Assembly: GCF_008831285.2 (NCBI RefSeq)
Contig: NC_045140.1
Coordinates: forward strand, 14,619,796 to 14,683,795
Length of the DNA: 64,000 nucleotides
DNA from: Nymphaea colorata
Lineage: Eukaryota; Streptophyta; Magnoliopsida; Nymphaeales; Nymphaeaceae
Direction: 5' to 3'
Shown: piece by piece, positions 36,289-48,070 of the stretch
How positions within the stretch are numbered: position 1 is the first letter of the stretch
How the letters are laid out: each line of letters opens with the position of its first letter
Program-made: the position numbers and the translations under genes
The notes under the pieces: generated by a model
The model's database searches: none
Seen by the model: the letters and a program-made list of their open reading frames with translations, nothing else
What the model was told of the DNA's origin: nothing

Positions 36289-38125
36289 TCTAAAGCAAGC
36301 TCGCAAACTGTTCGATGAAATGCCTCAAAAGGACGTGGTCTCTTGGAACTTGATCCTGTCCGCGTATATTAGAGTCGGGAAGATAGACGAGGGGAGGCGG
36401 TTTTTCGATGGGATTACGGCGAAGGATGCAGTGTCTTGGAATACTATGATCGGTGGGTATACGAAAGTTTTGAGAATATCGGATGCACACAGCCTGTTCG
36501 AAAAGACGCCTATGAGGAACGTGGTATCGTGGAACACCATGATCACTGGATACGTCGGTTGCGGAGATTTACGTTCGGCAAAGGAACTGTTTGAGAGGAT
36601 GCCCGCGAGGGATTTAGCGTCGTGGAATGCGATGGTTGTGGGTCTTGTGCAGAACGGGGAGTTGGATGAGGCCGCTAGGTTGCTGGAGAAAATGGGGAAA
36701 GGGGATGTTGATGCGTATAACAGTTTGATTGCTGGCTATGGGCAGAACAGGAGAGTGGAAGATGCTCGTCGCTTGTTTGATAAGATTCCTCGCGAAGGCT
36801 GCTGTAGACAAAATGAGCCTGGTGTTGATGACGGGATTAAGAAATTTGAGAGAAATGTGGTTTCCTGGAATACCATGATCATGTGTTATGTTAAGGACGG
36901 AAACTTGCCTGCTGCACAACAGTTGTTCGATGAAATGCCTGTCCGCGATATTGTGTCATGGAATACACTAATCAGTGGTTATGTACATGCATCCGCGATT
37001 GATAAGGCATTGTTTCTGTTCAGTAAAGTTCCTGGGCCGGATGTGGAGACGTGGAACTCCATTATCTCCGGACTGGCTCAGAACAGGAGATTGGAGGACG
37101 CTCGCTCTTTCTTTAACAGTGCACCGCGGAAGAACTTGGTTTCGTGGAATGCAATAATATCTGGTTGTGAACAGAATGACGACTACCATGGAGCACTCGA
37201 TCTCTTCCTCAAGATGCAGGAATGCTGTCTGAAACCTGATAAACACACACTGTCATGTGTTCTCAGTGCGTGTGCTGGACTAGTGGCTTTGCATCAGGGA
37301 AAGCAGATACATCAGTACCTCACAAAATCATGGGTCTGCGACACACCTTTGAAGAACTCTCTTATAACAATGTATTCTAAATGTGGAGAGATTACTGACG
37401 CTAGAAAAGTATTTGATGACGTGCAATTTAGAGATTTGATTTCTTGGAATGCATTAATCGGAGGATATGCACATAATGGTTGTGCAGAGGAAGCCCTGCT
37501 GATGTTTAGCAAGATGAAAATGTTGAAAGTGGCACCCAGTCATATTACGTTCCTTTCTGTGTTATCAGCATGTGGCCATGCAGGCTTAGTGGAGGAAGGC
37601 AGGAGACATTTCTGTTCCATGACTGAAGATTTTCATATCATTCCAAGGATGGAGCATTTTGCCTCCATGGTTGATATCTTCGGCAGAAGTGGGCTTATAC
37701 AAGAGGCAGTCGAACTCATAAATGAAATGCCAGTTTTACCAGACAGGTCTGTCTGGGGATCTTTGCTTTCTGCTGCCAAAATTCATGCCAATCTAGAAGT
37801 CGCTGCCTTGGCAGCTCAGGCTTTAATTAAGCTTGAGCCAGAAAGCTCCATGTCATATGTTGTCTTATCCAATATGTATGCCAATGCAGGAAAATGGAAT
37901 GCTGCACTAGAAGTAAGAAAGTTGATGGAAAAAAATGGTGTCAAAAAGGAACCCGGGTACAGCCATATTGAGTTGCTAAACACGGTTCATGCCTTTGTTG
38001 CAGGAGACAGAACGCATCCCATGGCTCAAAAAATATATGAAGTGACCGAATGCTTCAGTCTGCATGTCAATGATTTTGTTTTTGGATATGAAACTTCAGA
38101 TTCTCTTGTGATTGACAAAGGGTGA
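36104..38125 (+). CDS. PLS-class pentatricopeptide repeat protein with E domain, MEF9-like
   Basis: Predicted organellar RNA-editing specificity factor; E-class PPR proteins bind a transcript just upstream of an edited C. The intronless frame gives 673 residues from the first ATG. About ten short motifs of 31-32 residues with the VSWN-(x)-I/M-GY signature run from about residue 15. A P-L-S triplet with a PD--T-S-VLSAC segment follows, then an E domain from about residue 530 containing LEPE--- and NMYA. There is no DYW deaminase tail. A non-repeat insert at about 230-249 interrupts the array at the place where I recall Arabidopsis MEF9 (At1g62260, mitochondrial) having one, and the motif order is similar. 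I therefore suggest a MEF9 orthologue without proof. The predicted N-terminus is short for a transit peptide. The same frame is open upstream to 36032 and would add an Arg/Ser-rich stretch but has no ATG. Confidence 0.93.
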   Translation: MKAVARFCTLSIDRDVVFWNKSISSLVRKGLLREAHRVFDEMPQRTVVSWNAIITGYVRNNDLKQARKLFDEMPQKDVVSWNLILSAYIRVGKIDEGRRFFDGITAKDAVSWNTMIGGYTKVLRISDAHSLFEKTPMRNVVSWNTMITGYVGCGDLRSAKELFERMPARDLASWNAMVVGLVQNGELDEAARLLEKMGKGDVDAYNSLIAGYGQNRRVEDARRLFDKIPREGCCRQNEPGVDDGIKKFERNVVSWNTMIMCYVKDGNLPAAQQLFDEMPVRDIVSWNTLISGYVHASAIDKALFLFSKVPGPDVETWNSIISGLAQNRRLEDARSFFNSAPRKNLVSWNAIISGCEQNDDYHGALDLFLKMQECCLKPDKHTLSCVLSACAGLVALHQGKQIHQYLTKSWVCDTPLKNSLITMYSKCGEITDARKVFDDVQFRDLISWNALIGGYAHNGCAEEALLMFSKMKMLKVAPSHITFLSVLSACGHAGLVEEGRRHFCSMTEDFHIIPRMEHFASMVDIFGRSGLIQEAVELINEMPVLPDRSVWGSLLSAAKIHANLEVAALAAQALIKLEPESSMSYVVLSNMYANAGKWNAALEVRKLMEKNGVKKEPGYSHIELLNTVHAFVAGDRTHPMAQKIYEVTECFSLHVNDFVFGYETSDSLVIDKG

Positions 38126-40492
38126 AATATTGTGGTCTAGGATGATAGAATTTTGGTGATATAATATTCCTCAACTTGATTGACCTTGTGGTCTGGGTTT
38201 CAGTCTTCCGATTCAGGTATCACAGGCACCGGTTTCATTAGCGGATGTGGATCCAATGATTCCAATCTGAAAAGGGAAGGAAAATTTCAGCAAAATGTCA
38301 CTGCACTTAATTAAATCAAAGAACTAATAGTGCAATGACCAGCTGTCGGCCGATGTGTAAGACCTGCATGTCTGAGACTTGCACACATGCATATGCTAAA
38401 GTCCAGCAACATGAGCGACCTCACTGCATAATTATCAGCAAGTCTCACTTCTTTTTATGCAACTGAAGTGAGTTGGGAACTTTCATGCTGATTTCTTCAG
38501 GAAAACTAGCTTGTGGTGACTTATACTGATGCTGGTAAATGTACTACAGTTAACATGGGAAACACCGCAGCATTTGCTAAGCTGGTAGTAAGGATCAAGA
38601 AAAAGAGCATGAGATGGCTTTCATAAGTTAACCATAACGAACAGCTTTTCATGGGGATCTCACATACAGCAATAAAAGAAACAGCCTGGCCTGCAAAGAT
38701 GAGTTCATTTTGCATGTGATAGTGGTGGTCCTGAGCCCCTCGTCTCCCGAAGCAGCAACAACGCCTGGGCCTTCCCCTTACCCGGGCTGTGACTGATCAG
38801 TGTTTTCTTCATGATCTGCCACGGTCATATGGCTGTTGGAGCATAGTATCAAGATAGATGCATCCAGCAAGTTGGCTTCATCTTCTGCTTCACCTCTTCC
38901 AACTCTGTCTTCACGCACATTAAGCAGGGAGAATAGATCGGCTGCATATTTAGTGGCAGCGTCTTTATTCCTATGGCGAAACTAAAACGAATGAGAAGGA
39001 AAATTGAGAAAGGCAACTAAGAGCTTTGATCTTGCATTTTGTTACGGTGAGTATCTGAATGCAATTGGTTTACAGCTTGCTTGAGGAATTGTAGGAGTCT
39101 CGGTCAAACGATCTGGGCATGGGAAACTTCTTGGGGATGATTCCTCCTTACAACCGTAGCCCCAACTGCAGCTCTAGTACAAGGCTCAGGCGGTGAATTT
39201 TGTCATGGAAAGGTAACTGAGAATCCTCTCAGTCTAAAAGTAACAGAAGGAGAGGGCTGATGGAGACGCTAAGCCACTTTTTCAACTTTCGAGTCCTGCT
39301 GATTATTCGAGTTACGGCAAGCCCATGTTTTGTTGGAGAACTCGCCCTCCGATGTGAATCTTCACCATCAGAATAAATACTCCGAGTCATCACAGTGCTT
39401 CAGCACAAGTCGCCCGACTCACCTCTTCTACGCAACAATAAACAGGTTTTTGCATTTATATACATCTTTTCTAGTGTCAATTATGCCGCCATTTGAAAGT
39501 ATGGAAGAACCAGATTTGGCAAACGTTCAAATGGATCACATTTTTCTGTCTCAAAAAAGTTAGTATGAATTGCTGATGTTCCACCCTAAGCTTTTGCATC
39601 TAACTCATTCTGCTATATCTGGGTCCAGTTTTTTTCCCTCCTCTCTTCAGGGTATTAACGCACAGCAATAAACGAAGTACAGATTCTGCAACAAGCAGTC
39701 TCTTTTCATGTAAATGTCAGTCTTCAAGAGCTCATGAACTTTAAATCACACTGTTAAAATTGCCACGTATACACTTCATTTTATTTGGAAAAAACATGAA
39801 CCGACCACGTTTATCAACGCGAGCAAACGGAAGGTAGTCAATAATCCAATGATCTCCGAGCTTCTTATATCGCTAAGTCTTTCATGTCGGTCCCTTTTCT
39901 TCAATATTATGCACCCTTGACTTGCGAACTCGGCATTTCTCGACCGTGAACCCGAGGTCTTCTGCATGGCTAAAAGACGTGAGAGGCATCATATCAGCTT
40001 TGATCAGGGATAGAATGTTGTATTTGGACCTTTCCAGCTGCTGCAAATATCATGAATTGGTAATGAACTCATCGGAGACATAAAAATCTTGTGCATGCCT
40101 GGTGTATCATTTTAATTTTTGTTCCACTATTGTCTCAACACGACCAAAAGGAGGATATGTTTAAAAATTTAAAGTAATAATTAGTATTTCTTATATTCAG
40201 CAATAAATTAAATTTGCAGTAGCCACAAGAAAGGGAAATACAGCAACCTGTAAGCGGCCATCCTGCGTTGAATGTGGGTTAAAATATCGATATTGTGTTA
40301 TCACAGTGAAATTTAAAATCTCATAAAGAAAAAATGGGAAAAATGTTGGAAAAAGCTCCTCATGAGATACTCAAAGCCTTCAAAGGCTGTGTGCTAAGTA
40401 GGACGTACAGATATGCTTAGAAAACATGGTACACCAAATTTCTGTTTTCACCACAACTTTTGAAATAAAAAGGCTTGACAGTACCCATCGTT
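38126..40492. other. intergenic region between convergent genes
   Basis: About 2.4 kb separate the stop of the plus-strand PPR gene from the stop of the minus-strand receptor kinase. It should hold both 3' UTRs. No open frame here resembles a known protein, and I see no repeat of note. Confidence 0.7.
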
Positions 40493-43400
40493 TTACTCAA
40501 GCTTAGTAGCTTTTATGTCGAGCACTCTTTTCACCACGCCCCTCATCGTAGGTCTTCCACTTGGATCTTTCGCAGTGCATCGCATAGCAATCAACAACAC
40601 TTTGCTTACCTCCTCTTTGATCGAGGAGTCCAGGAATTCTGCTGTGAGACATGGATCAATGACTTTATTGCTGCTGATTAGAGTAGCATTAACCCAGCCG
40701 ACAATGTCCATCTCCTCACCAAAAGAAGGATCTAGCGCCTTCTTCCTAGTTAGCAGTTCAAGGAGGAGAACTCCATAGCTATACACATCAGATTCTTTGC
40801 TCTTCAAAGTTGAAAATGCCATCTCTGCTTGGATAATGAACAGAAAATGAGGTAAGTTAACCACTTGACTTATAGAGGTTGACTAACGTAGCATTAACTT
40901 TGAGTGAGCAACATCCTTTATTAAATTAGATTGGATGTTTGTGAAGATTCTGTATATCTCGGAACTGTAATGGAGAATAACCATACCTGGTGCCATATAC
41001 CCTGGGGTGCCCACTACGGAGCTGGAAGGAGGCCCTGTGGATGAGAGTTTCATGAGCTTTGCAATACCAAAATCTGATATATGGGGCTCCATTTCCGAAT
41101 CTAATAGAACATTCTTCGGTTTGATGTCCCTGTGTATTATAGCAGGGTTGCAATCGTGGTGCAGATATGCCAAACCTTGTGCAATCCCTAGAGCAATTCT
41201 ATATCTCACATTCCATTCTAAAAGTGGAGGTGGTCTGACTTCATGTAAAACATCGTGAAGACTTCCATTTTCCATGAAATCGTACAAGATCAATCCATGG
41301 CTATCTCTGAACCAAAAATTTTCCAGCTTTAACAAATTCCTGTGCTTTATGCTGCCAAGAGTTTGAATTTCTTTCATCATACTTTTGTTAGGTCCTTTAC
41401 GACCTTTGAAATCAATCTTCTTCACTACATATGGTTTCCCCAGACCATGTTCCACTTTATAAATGGTGCCATGTGCTCCTCTTCCGATGATATATTGCTG
41501 GTTCAAGTTCCCAGTTGCTTCCATTACCCGGTTCAACATGGAAGACGGCCCTTCCTGTAATTGTAATTCTGCTACGTTGGAATGTGGATGGCTAAGAGGA
41601 AGCAACTTGACAACCGTCAATAAGAGTACAGAAAGAAAAATAGCCCCAAGAACTATCGCAACGACCATAACTCTAGTCGTTCTGTGATCTGATTTGGTGG
41701 CTTTGCAGCGAGCCAAGATGCCGTCGTCACAGATTATGTCGTCCTGAAGGCAAGGAATGCACAGTCCTGAATTGCCCAGAAAAGATGTAGGGGAAATGTT
41801 TAGAAACTTCACCCATGAATGTGGGATCGCACCAACGAAGTGATTATGAGAAACGTTCACTTGAAGTATCGACTGAAGACCAACCAATGGCGATAGGTTA
41901 CCAGTCAGATTGTTGAGAGATATATCCAAACTTTGAAGTTTATACAGTTGGCCTAGCTGCAGCGGAATTTGACCAACTAGCCCATTGCAACTGATATTTA
42001 ATCCAATATCCAGGCTCTGTATTTCTCCCAGTGAGGGAGGGATATCTCCCCCAAGCATGTTTCCTCCAAGTTGGAGTTCTAACAGCCTACCAAATGCAGA
42101 TAAGAACTCAGGTATGCCACCTGTGAATCGGTTCTCTTGGAGCATCAGATATTGCATTTTATTTAAACCTGCTAGGCTAGATGGAATCAAACCACTCAAG
42201 CTATTAAAACCCAGGTCCAATAAGTATAGCTCCTTGCAGTTGGAGATCTGGACAGGTAGTTGACCACGCAGATTGTTGTGGGACAGAACAAGACGACGCA
42301 AATCCCGAAGGTTTCCTAGCTCTTGAGGAAGAATGCCATTGAGCTTATTGGAAGACAAGTTAATAGATGTGAGATTGGTACAGTAGCGGATGCTGGGAGG
42401 GATAAATCCCTCAATGAGATTTCCTGTTATGTCCATATAGGATAGGCCGCAATTCTTTGAGAATTCTGGAAGACTGCCACTTAAGTTGTTGTTACTAAGT
42501 ATCATCCTTGTCAGACTAGTGCATTTCCCTACTTCAAGAGGTATACTACCATTGAAAAAGTTGTGTCCAAGATCTAGAATTTTTAGCTTCCTGTTCAAGC
42601 AAATGCTAGTTGGTATGAAACCAGTGAATTGATTGTTCGTCAAATCTATCGATTGTAAACTACTACTCGACCCAAAACTGGGCGGTAACGCTCCAGAAAG
42701 CCGATTATTAAACAAAGAAAGGTTCCTCAGCATCTTCGTCTCCGCCAATTCAGGAGGCACCTCCCCAGAAAGGTTGTTATTATAAAGAAAAAGAACTTCC
42801 AGGGTGGGAATTCTCAGGATTTCAGGTGGAATTCCACCATCGAGAGAATTAATGAACAATGAAAGTGTTCGTAAATTGGTTAACTTACCAATCTGAGAAG
42901 GAATCCTTCCACGGAGCTGGTTCTCATTTATCTGCAAATCAGTCAATGATGCACAGTTGCCGATCTCTGGAGGAATCGACCCCGACAACTGGTTCTTTGA
43001 CAGGTAGAGCTGCGAGAGCTTCGTCAGGGAGCCGAAGGAAGCGGGAATAGAGCCGCTTAAACTGTTGTCTACCATGGCTAACGCCACGAGTTCACTGCAG
43101 TTTCCCAACTGCATTGGGATTTGACCACTGAAACTATTGAAGGACAATATTAATACATTCAAGCTTCCACACCCACCATCACCAATCTGAACTCTTCCAC
43201 TGAACCTGTTCCGGTGAACATCAACATAACCAAGGCCACTGATTCTGTTCAACGTCGGGGGCAATGAACCAACCAGCTGGTTGTTGAACAGATAAAGTTC
43301 CGTCAGTTGGGTGCAATTGCCAATCGATTCGGGAAGGACACCGAAGAGGCAATTGTCACTCAACCAAGCAATTCTCAACGTCGTTAAGTTCCCCATACTG

Positions 43401-43957
43401 TCTGGAATTATGCCAGAGAAGTTGTTCTGGTTCAGGTAGAGCGTTTCCAGTAGCGGAAGCTGAAACAGAGTCCTCGGAAGGCCATTGTTCAAGAAGTTCC
43501 CGTAGAGTGACAGGGAGCTCAGTCTTTTCAACCTTCCAAAGCTCTCAGGAATTGGGCCACTGAGGAAGTTCATTGACAGGTCTAGGTACACCAGCTCTGT
43601 ACAGTTACCAAGCGTCGCCGGGATTTCTCCAGATAGGTTGTTTCCGGCGAGGTCGACCTTCTGGAGATGGGCCAAGAGCCCTATCTCAGATACCAACTTG
43701 CCAGAAACACCAACTTGGCTCATATTGATGCTTACCACCCTGTGTAGGCGATTGCAAAGAACACCTCTCCACATGCAAGGAGTAGCATCCGAAACATTCC
43801 AGGTTCCGCTTACTTGTTCAGGAAGAACCCATCCTTTAGAGAGAGAGAGCAGCACAAGTCCATCACGACTTAGACACGAAGCCAGACGAAAGGATGATAC
43901 TGCGACGACGAGGATGACAATGGTGGCACGTATTGCAATTCCGTGTTCTCCTTTCAT
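40493..43957 (-). CDS. leucine-rich-repeat receptor-like kinase, PEPR1/PEPR2-like
   Basis: Predicted plasma-membrane receptor kinase. The nearest known relatives are the PEPR receptors for danger-signal Pep peptides (LRR-RLK subfamily XI). Exon 1 is 43957-40987 and exon 2 is 40824-40493, joined across a 162-bp GT/AG intron (donor after G of a split GAG codon) to give 1100 residues; PEPR1 is about the same length. The order is a signal peptide (1-28), an N-terminal cap with a Cys pair around WRGVLC, about 25 LRRs of the plant type (N-L-G-IP) and a second Cys cluster. A membrane span follows at about 761-786, then the kinase. Kinase motifs are intact: glycine loop IGRGAHG (about 824-830), catalytic Lys near 846, HRD 942-944 (an RD kinase) and DFG 962-964. 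The intron falls just before the APE motif, which reads APE only after splicing. I chose ATG 43957; the same frame opens two codons earlier with TTG. Ligand identity cannot be read from the sequence. Confidence 0.95.
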
Positions 43958-46900
43958 CCTCAAGGCAACACCTCAAGATTTGTTCCTCCAGCAGAAGCCC
44001 AAGAATTCGGCCATGATGAACTGTGAAGGACACATTAGCCTTTACTCCAAATCCATCATTTCTTTTACAAGGACCACTGAAACGCGGAGAGCGAAGTTTA
44101 GAGGAGAAAGAGGAAGGAAGCAGGCGCCATTCAATTAAAAGGACAGCAGAAATAGAGTCGGGCAGACGCGTGCATTTATTTGGAGATTGCGTTGGACTCC
44201 ACGGAGTCTGATCAGGACAGCAATGCAGCCATATCCGCTCAATGTTTTTCAGCTAAACTGCAACTCCAAAACCTATTAAATCTTATTTAAAACAGATGCA
44301 GTTTACATACCGAATACTTTCCCTCTCCTTTAATATAAGGATATAATTTTGTGTTTCGAGTCCGCTTTGTCATAATTATAAGTTATAATAATGGGCTCGC
44401 ACCTATAATTTGATGTCAGCTTAGAGTTCTTACTGGCAATTGTCAGATAAGGATCTAGTTCTACCGTTGAAGGCTCAGGTAGCTAAGTGAGACGGCAATG
44501 GCGTCGTTGTTTCTAATAAGAGGAAATAAAAAGCAAAATGGAAAAGTACAAATTTCACCTCACATTTTAACCTTAGCCAACAAAACTTTGAATTTTATGA
44601 TAAACTTCATAAACACATACTTCAAAATCTGTTGCCAACCCAAAAGCAGACTAGAAAAGAAGACTCCCCTGGTCTTAAATATTTCATGTCATTCTCCTAT
44701 AGAAGCTTTTATTAGCGGCTGCAAAGCCATTTTGCAGAGAAATAGTTTGGCACGAACCCAACTTTCTTAGACATACCAATTAGCCATTTGTTTAGTGCTG
44801 AGACGGTGCGCTTAGCTTCTCCAACACAATGCATGCTCCGAGCCACCAACCAAAGCTTACTGACAACACGACACTGGGAATGGCATCACTTGTGAGCAGA
44901 ATCTAGGTGCAGCTTCACCCACTTGTGTTGCTGCCACCTTACATGGAGTAGGACACGCCCACTGTTAAGTATCCGTCAATTATTTGCTGAAGGTCTTCTT
45001 CGCTATCAAGACTGGTATCCTAATGCAACTACTGATCGAAGGCAATCAGATGACATTAATCGTATTTGGAATATAATTGTCTTTCCGGTCTCGTCCAAAT
45101 CTTAACTGCGCTTGAATTCTTATTAGTCAATTAAAATGGAAGAGAATTTGAATGTGAAGGTGGGAGGTCTGTTAGGTAACGCTTTCCAGTGAGCAGGGAT
45201 TAATGCTACTATGTAAGCGAGAGCCAAAGCTTTCCCCCCTTGTCCTTGACCCTAAGGTCTTGAACTATGTCAGTATCAGGCAGTCAGATTTCACTTGTTT
45301 CAACTTGCACCTAGAAACCTACCTCCATTTTTGTATACAAAAGCATAGCATTATGTATGTCAAACTGAAGAAGCGTAACATAAAACATGTCCCTAGTCCA
45401 TCCATTTAAGCTAATGCTCTGCGGGCGTATTAGACGATGCTTCCAACAATGTAACAACAAAAGGAAATAGCAGGAAGATTCTTCATAGGTGGATTTTTTA
45501 AGCCAAGGCAAATCTTCACAAAGGCGCTCTCTTCATTAAATACCAAGAGAGAAGCACCGACTCCATGACATTAAGGAAGGCCTTCATGGGCGCCTGCCAT
45601 CGTCGTCATTACACTTCATACTCTGATGAAGGAGGGACTCCACCTGCCAAAACATGGCCCACGAGGCACCAAGTAACATGCATTTCGGGCAGAACGGCAT
45701 TATTCAACTTGCTTCTCTTTGTCAGTCCTGCGGCCGGGTCATTTCATCTATATCTGAAAGAATAAATGACAGTTACCATGGGCTGTTTGTACCCTGCTTG
45801 CTTAACCCGAAAACAAAAGCAAATCGAAGGAATAATTAATAGAATTAAATCACTCCTGACAGTAGCTAATCTTAGAAACTAGTTAATTAATCAATAGGCC
45901 ATTGACGGTGTTTTCTTTCTTAAATTGATATATGTATCCACAAAAAAAAATGACGGAAATTGGTATTAGCAGACAAGATGAACCTCTACCCAATTGGACT
46001 GCCACCTGCCTTTGCGTATCAAAGCAACTAAATAAGCACCATCTTTCAGAAGCATGGAGCTTTTCGCTGACGTTATTTAATTAAACAGACTGACACTGCT
46101 ACTGATTAATCAAGGCAAGCGGGATGCGGATTGCATCACAATATTTTTTTGGTACATCAATATTTGGCCACTGCATTTCCCACTTTTTGAAACATTTGAC
46201 AACCTTTAAGTATTAATTATTACTCCAATACAATAAAATATCTGAATATGAGAAGTGGTAGGCAGTCAAAAGCCAAAATGGTGGCTGTGACTGTTTGAAG
46301 CTAATACCATATTTACAAATTTGACATGCATTCGGTGTCATTCTCAGAGACTCCCAGTTTCCATAAAAAAAGAAGTACAAGGACTAACCAATGTAAATCA
46401 GATTTGCTATCACTTCGTTGGCTGACTGGATCATTCAACAGCCATTTCGTAACACTAATAATTTGTTATTATCCATAGAACACAATAACACATTATTCTA
46501 TGAATTTGCCCCACTATGGAACAGTACCATGTTGCTTGCATCGCCAAACGACCACTAGGGCCGTTGATGGCTTTGGGATTCTATTCAAAAACTATTTAAA
46601 CGAACCCAAATATCTCAATATGGCTCTGAAAAAACTTCATGTGAATCCTACTTAATCAACCTGAACCTGATTTTGTTTAGATGTTAGACCGTCCTGTTTT
46701 AGTCCAAATATATGCCAGAAATGTGCCACAATTTGCCGAAACAAGATTTGAGAAGGCATAATTGACGCTGGTCACCTAAGATATTAAAGGATCCATGAAA
46801 AACCTGGTCCATGTGCCCGAACTCTTTGACTACCTTAAATAAAGAATCAGCACCATGCGTTGCGGCTAAAAGTGAGGCCAACCATTTGGCGATTGGGGAA

Positions 46901-47922
46901 GGCATGCTTTATGCTATTCTTGGCTTTCAATGATTTGATAATAGGCAGCATTTGTTTATAATGTAATGAGGCATGCATTATTCTCAGCAACAACGCATCG
47001 CAACGAATACTCCGCCAACGGAAATGGCCTCGTTAAGCCCACATTCTCTCGGACTCCTACTAAGCGATTTACTCGCAATTCCGAGTTGTAATACACGCAT
47101 ATCTTTATCCTTTAAGAATCCTCGTCTTATTTTAACATATTTAACCCTTTTTCCTTTTTGACATATTCTATAAAAAGTCAAAGAGAGATGCAAAACAAGT
47201 AATGAAGTTTCGGATCATGACTGATTTCCCTCTCCACGTTGTAGGCATGTAGCATCACCGTAACTTCTTGAATCAACGCCGTATGGCCATATATAAGGCT
47301 TATAATCTTAACAAACAACCGACAGATCCACGAAGCTTTGTTGACTTGACAGATGCTAAAGAGAACGCCAAAAAAGCTCAGAAGGTGCATTTTCCCGGTC
47401 GCAAAAGCCAGAGATTGGCAACCGGTCAGCCTATTAAATTCTCACTGCTAGAAATTTCAGGGGTGGTGTGTGGGTGGTTGCTTCACCAATTGAAGAGCTA
47501 TTTAGAAAATATTACAAGACTAATGCGCGTTCAACCAAGCAGAAAAAAATTGACAAAAAGATCTTCCGTATCAAGAAACGCGAAAGCCAAGCCGAAAATG
47601 CCCCTAAAGAATGAGATGTTTGCGATTCATAAAAATAAAAATTTTGAAGACAAACTTACACTAACCTAAATAAACCCTTCAACGTTTATGTCAACTGAAA
47701 TTTTTGGGAGAAAAAGGCGGGAGATCCAAAGCTTTTGAGAAAAAAAAGTTACGAGGTAAAACCTACCCCGATGTGAGTGAACTTTTTAAACGCCAAGTGA
47801 AGCACTAGGGCGCAAATAGGCTGTTACTCATAGAAAAAGCTGTCGAACCAGTGGGAAATTTTTATCCAACAATGAGCAGAGGTGGCATCGATTTCAGCAA
47901 AATAAAAGCTTGGGTTGTTAGG

Positions 47923-48070
47923 TAGGCAGGGATATAAATATTTATTCCCATGTTATTCCTCTATCCACAGAGGAAAACAAGGTGAAAATAAACCATTGGG
48001 AAATGTTTGATAGGCAGGGATATTCTTCCCATGGTAGACGGGGGAAACGTCATTCCTCTATTAATAGAGG
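47923..48070. repeat. imperfect tandem pair, MITE-like
   Basis: Two segments (47923-47973 and 48011-48070) both begin taggcagggatat, contain ttcccatg and end in a short palindrome: cctctatccacagagg in the first and the perfect cctctattaatagagg in the second. The family is not identified. Confidence 0.55.

Noticed and set aside
47268..47669. A 133-codon plus-strand frame rich in Lys and Arg.
   Set aside because: No recognised domain and no supporting splice structure; the length is within chance for this amount of sequence.
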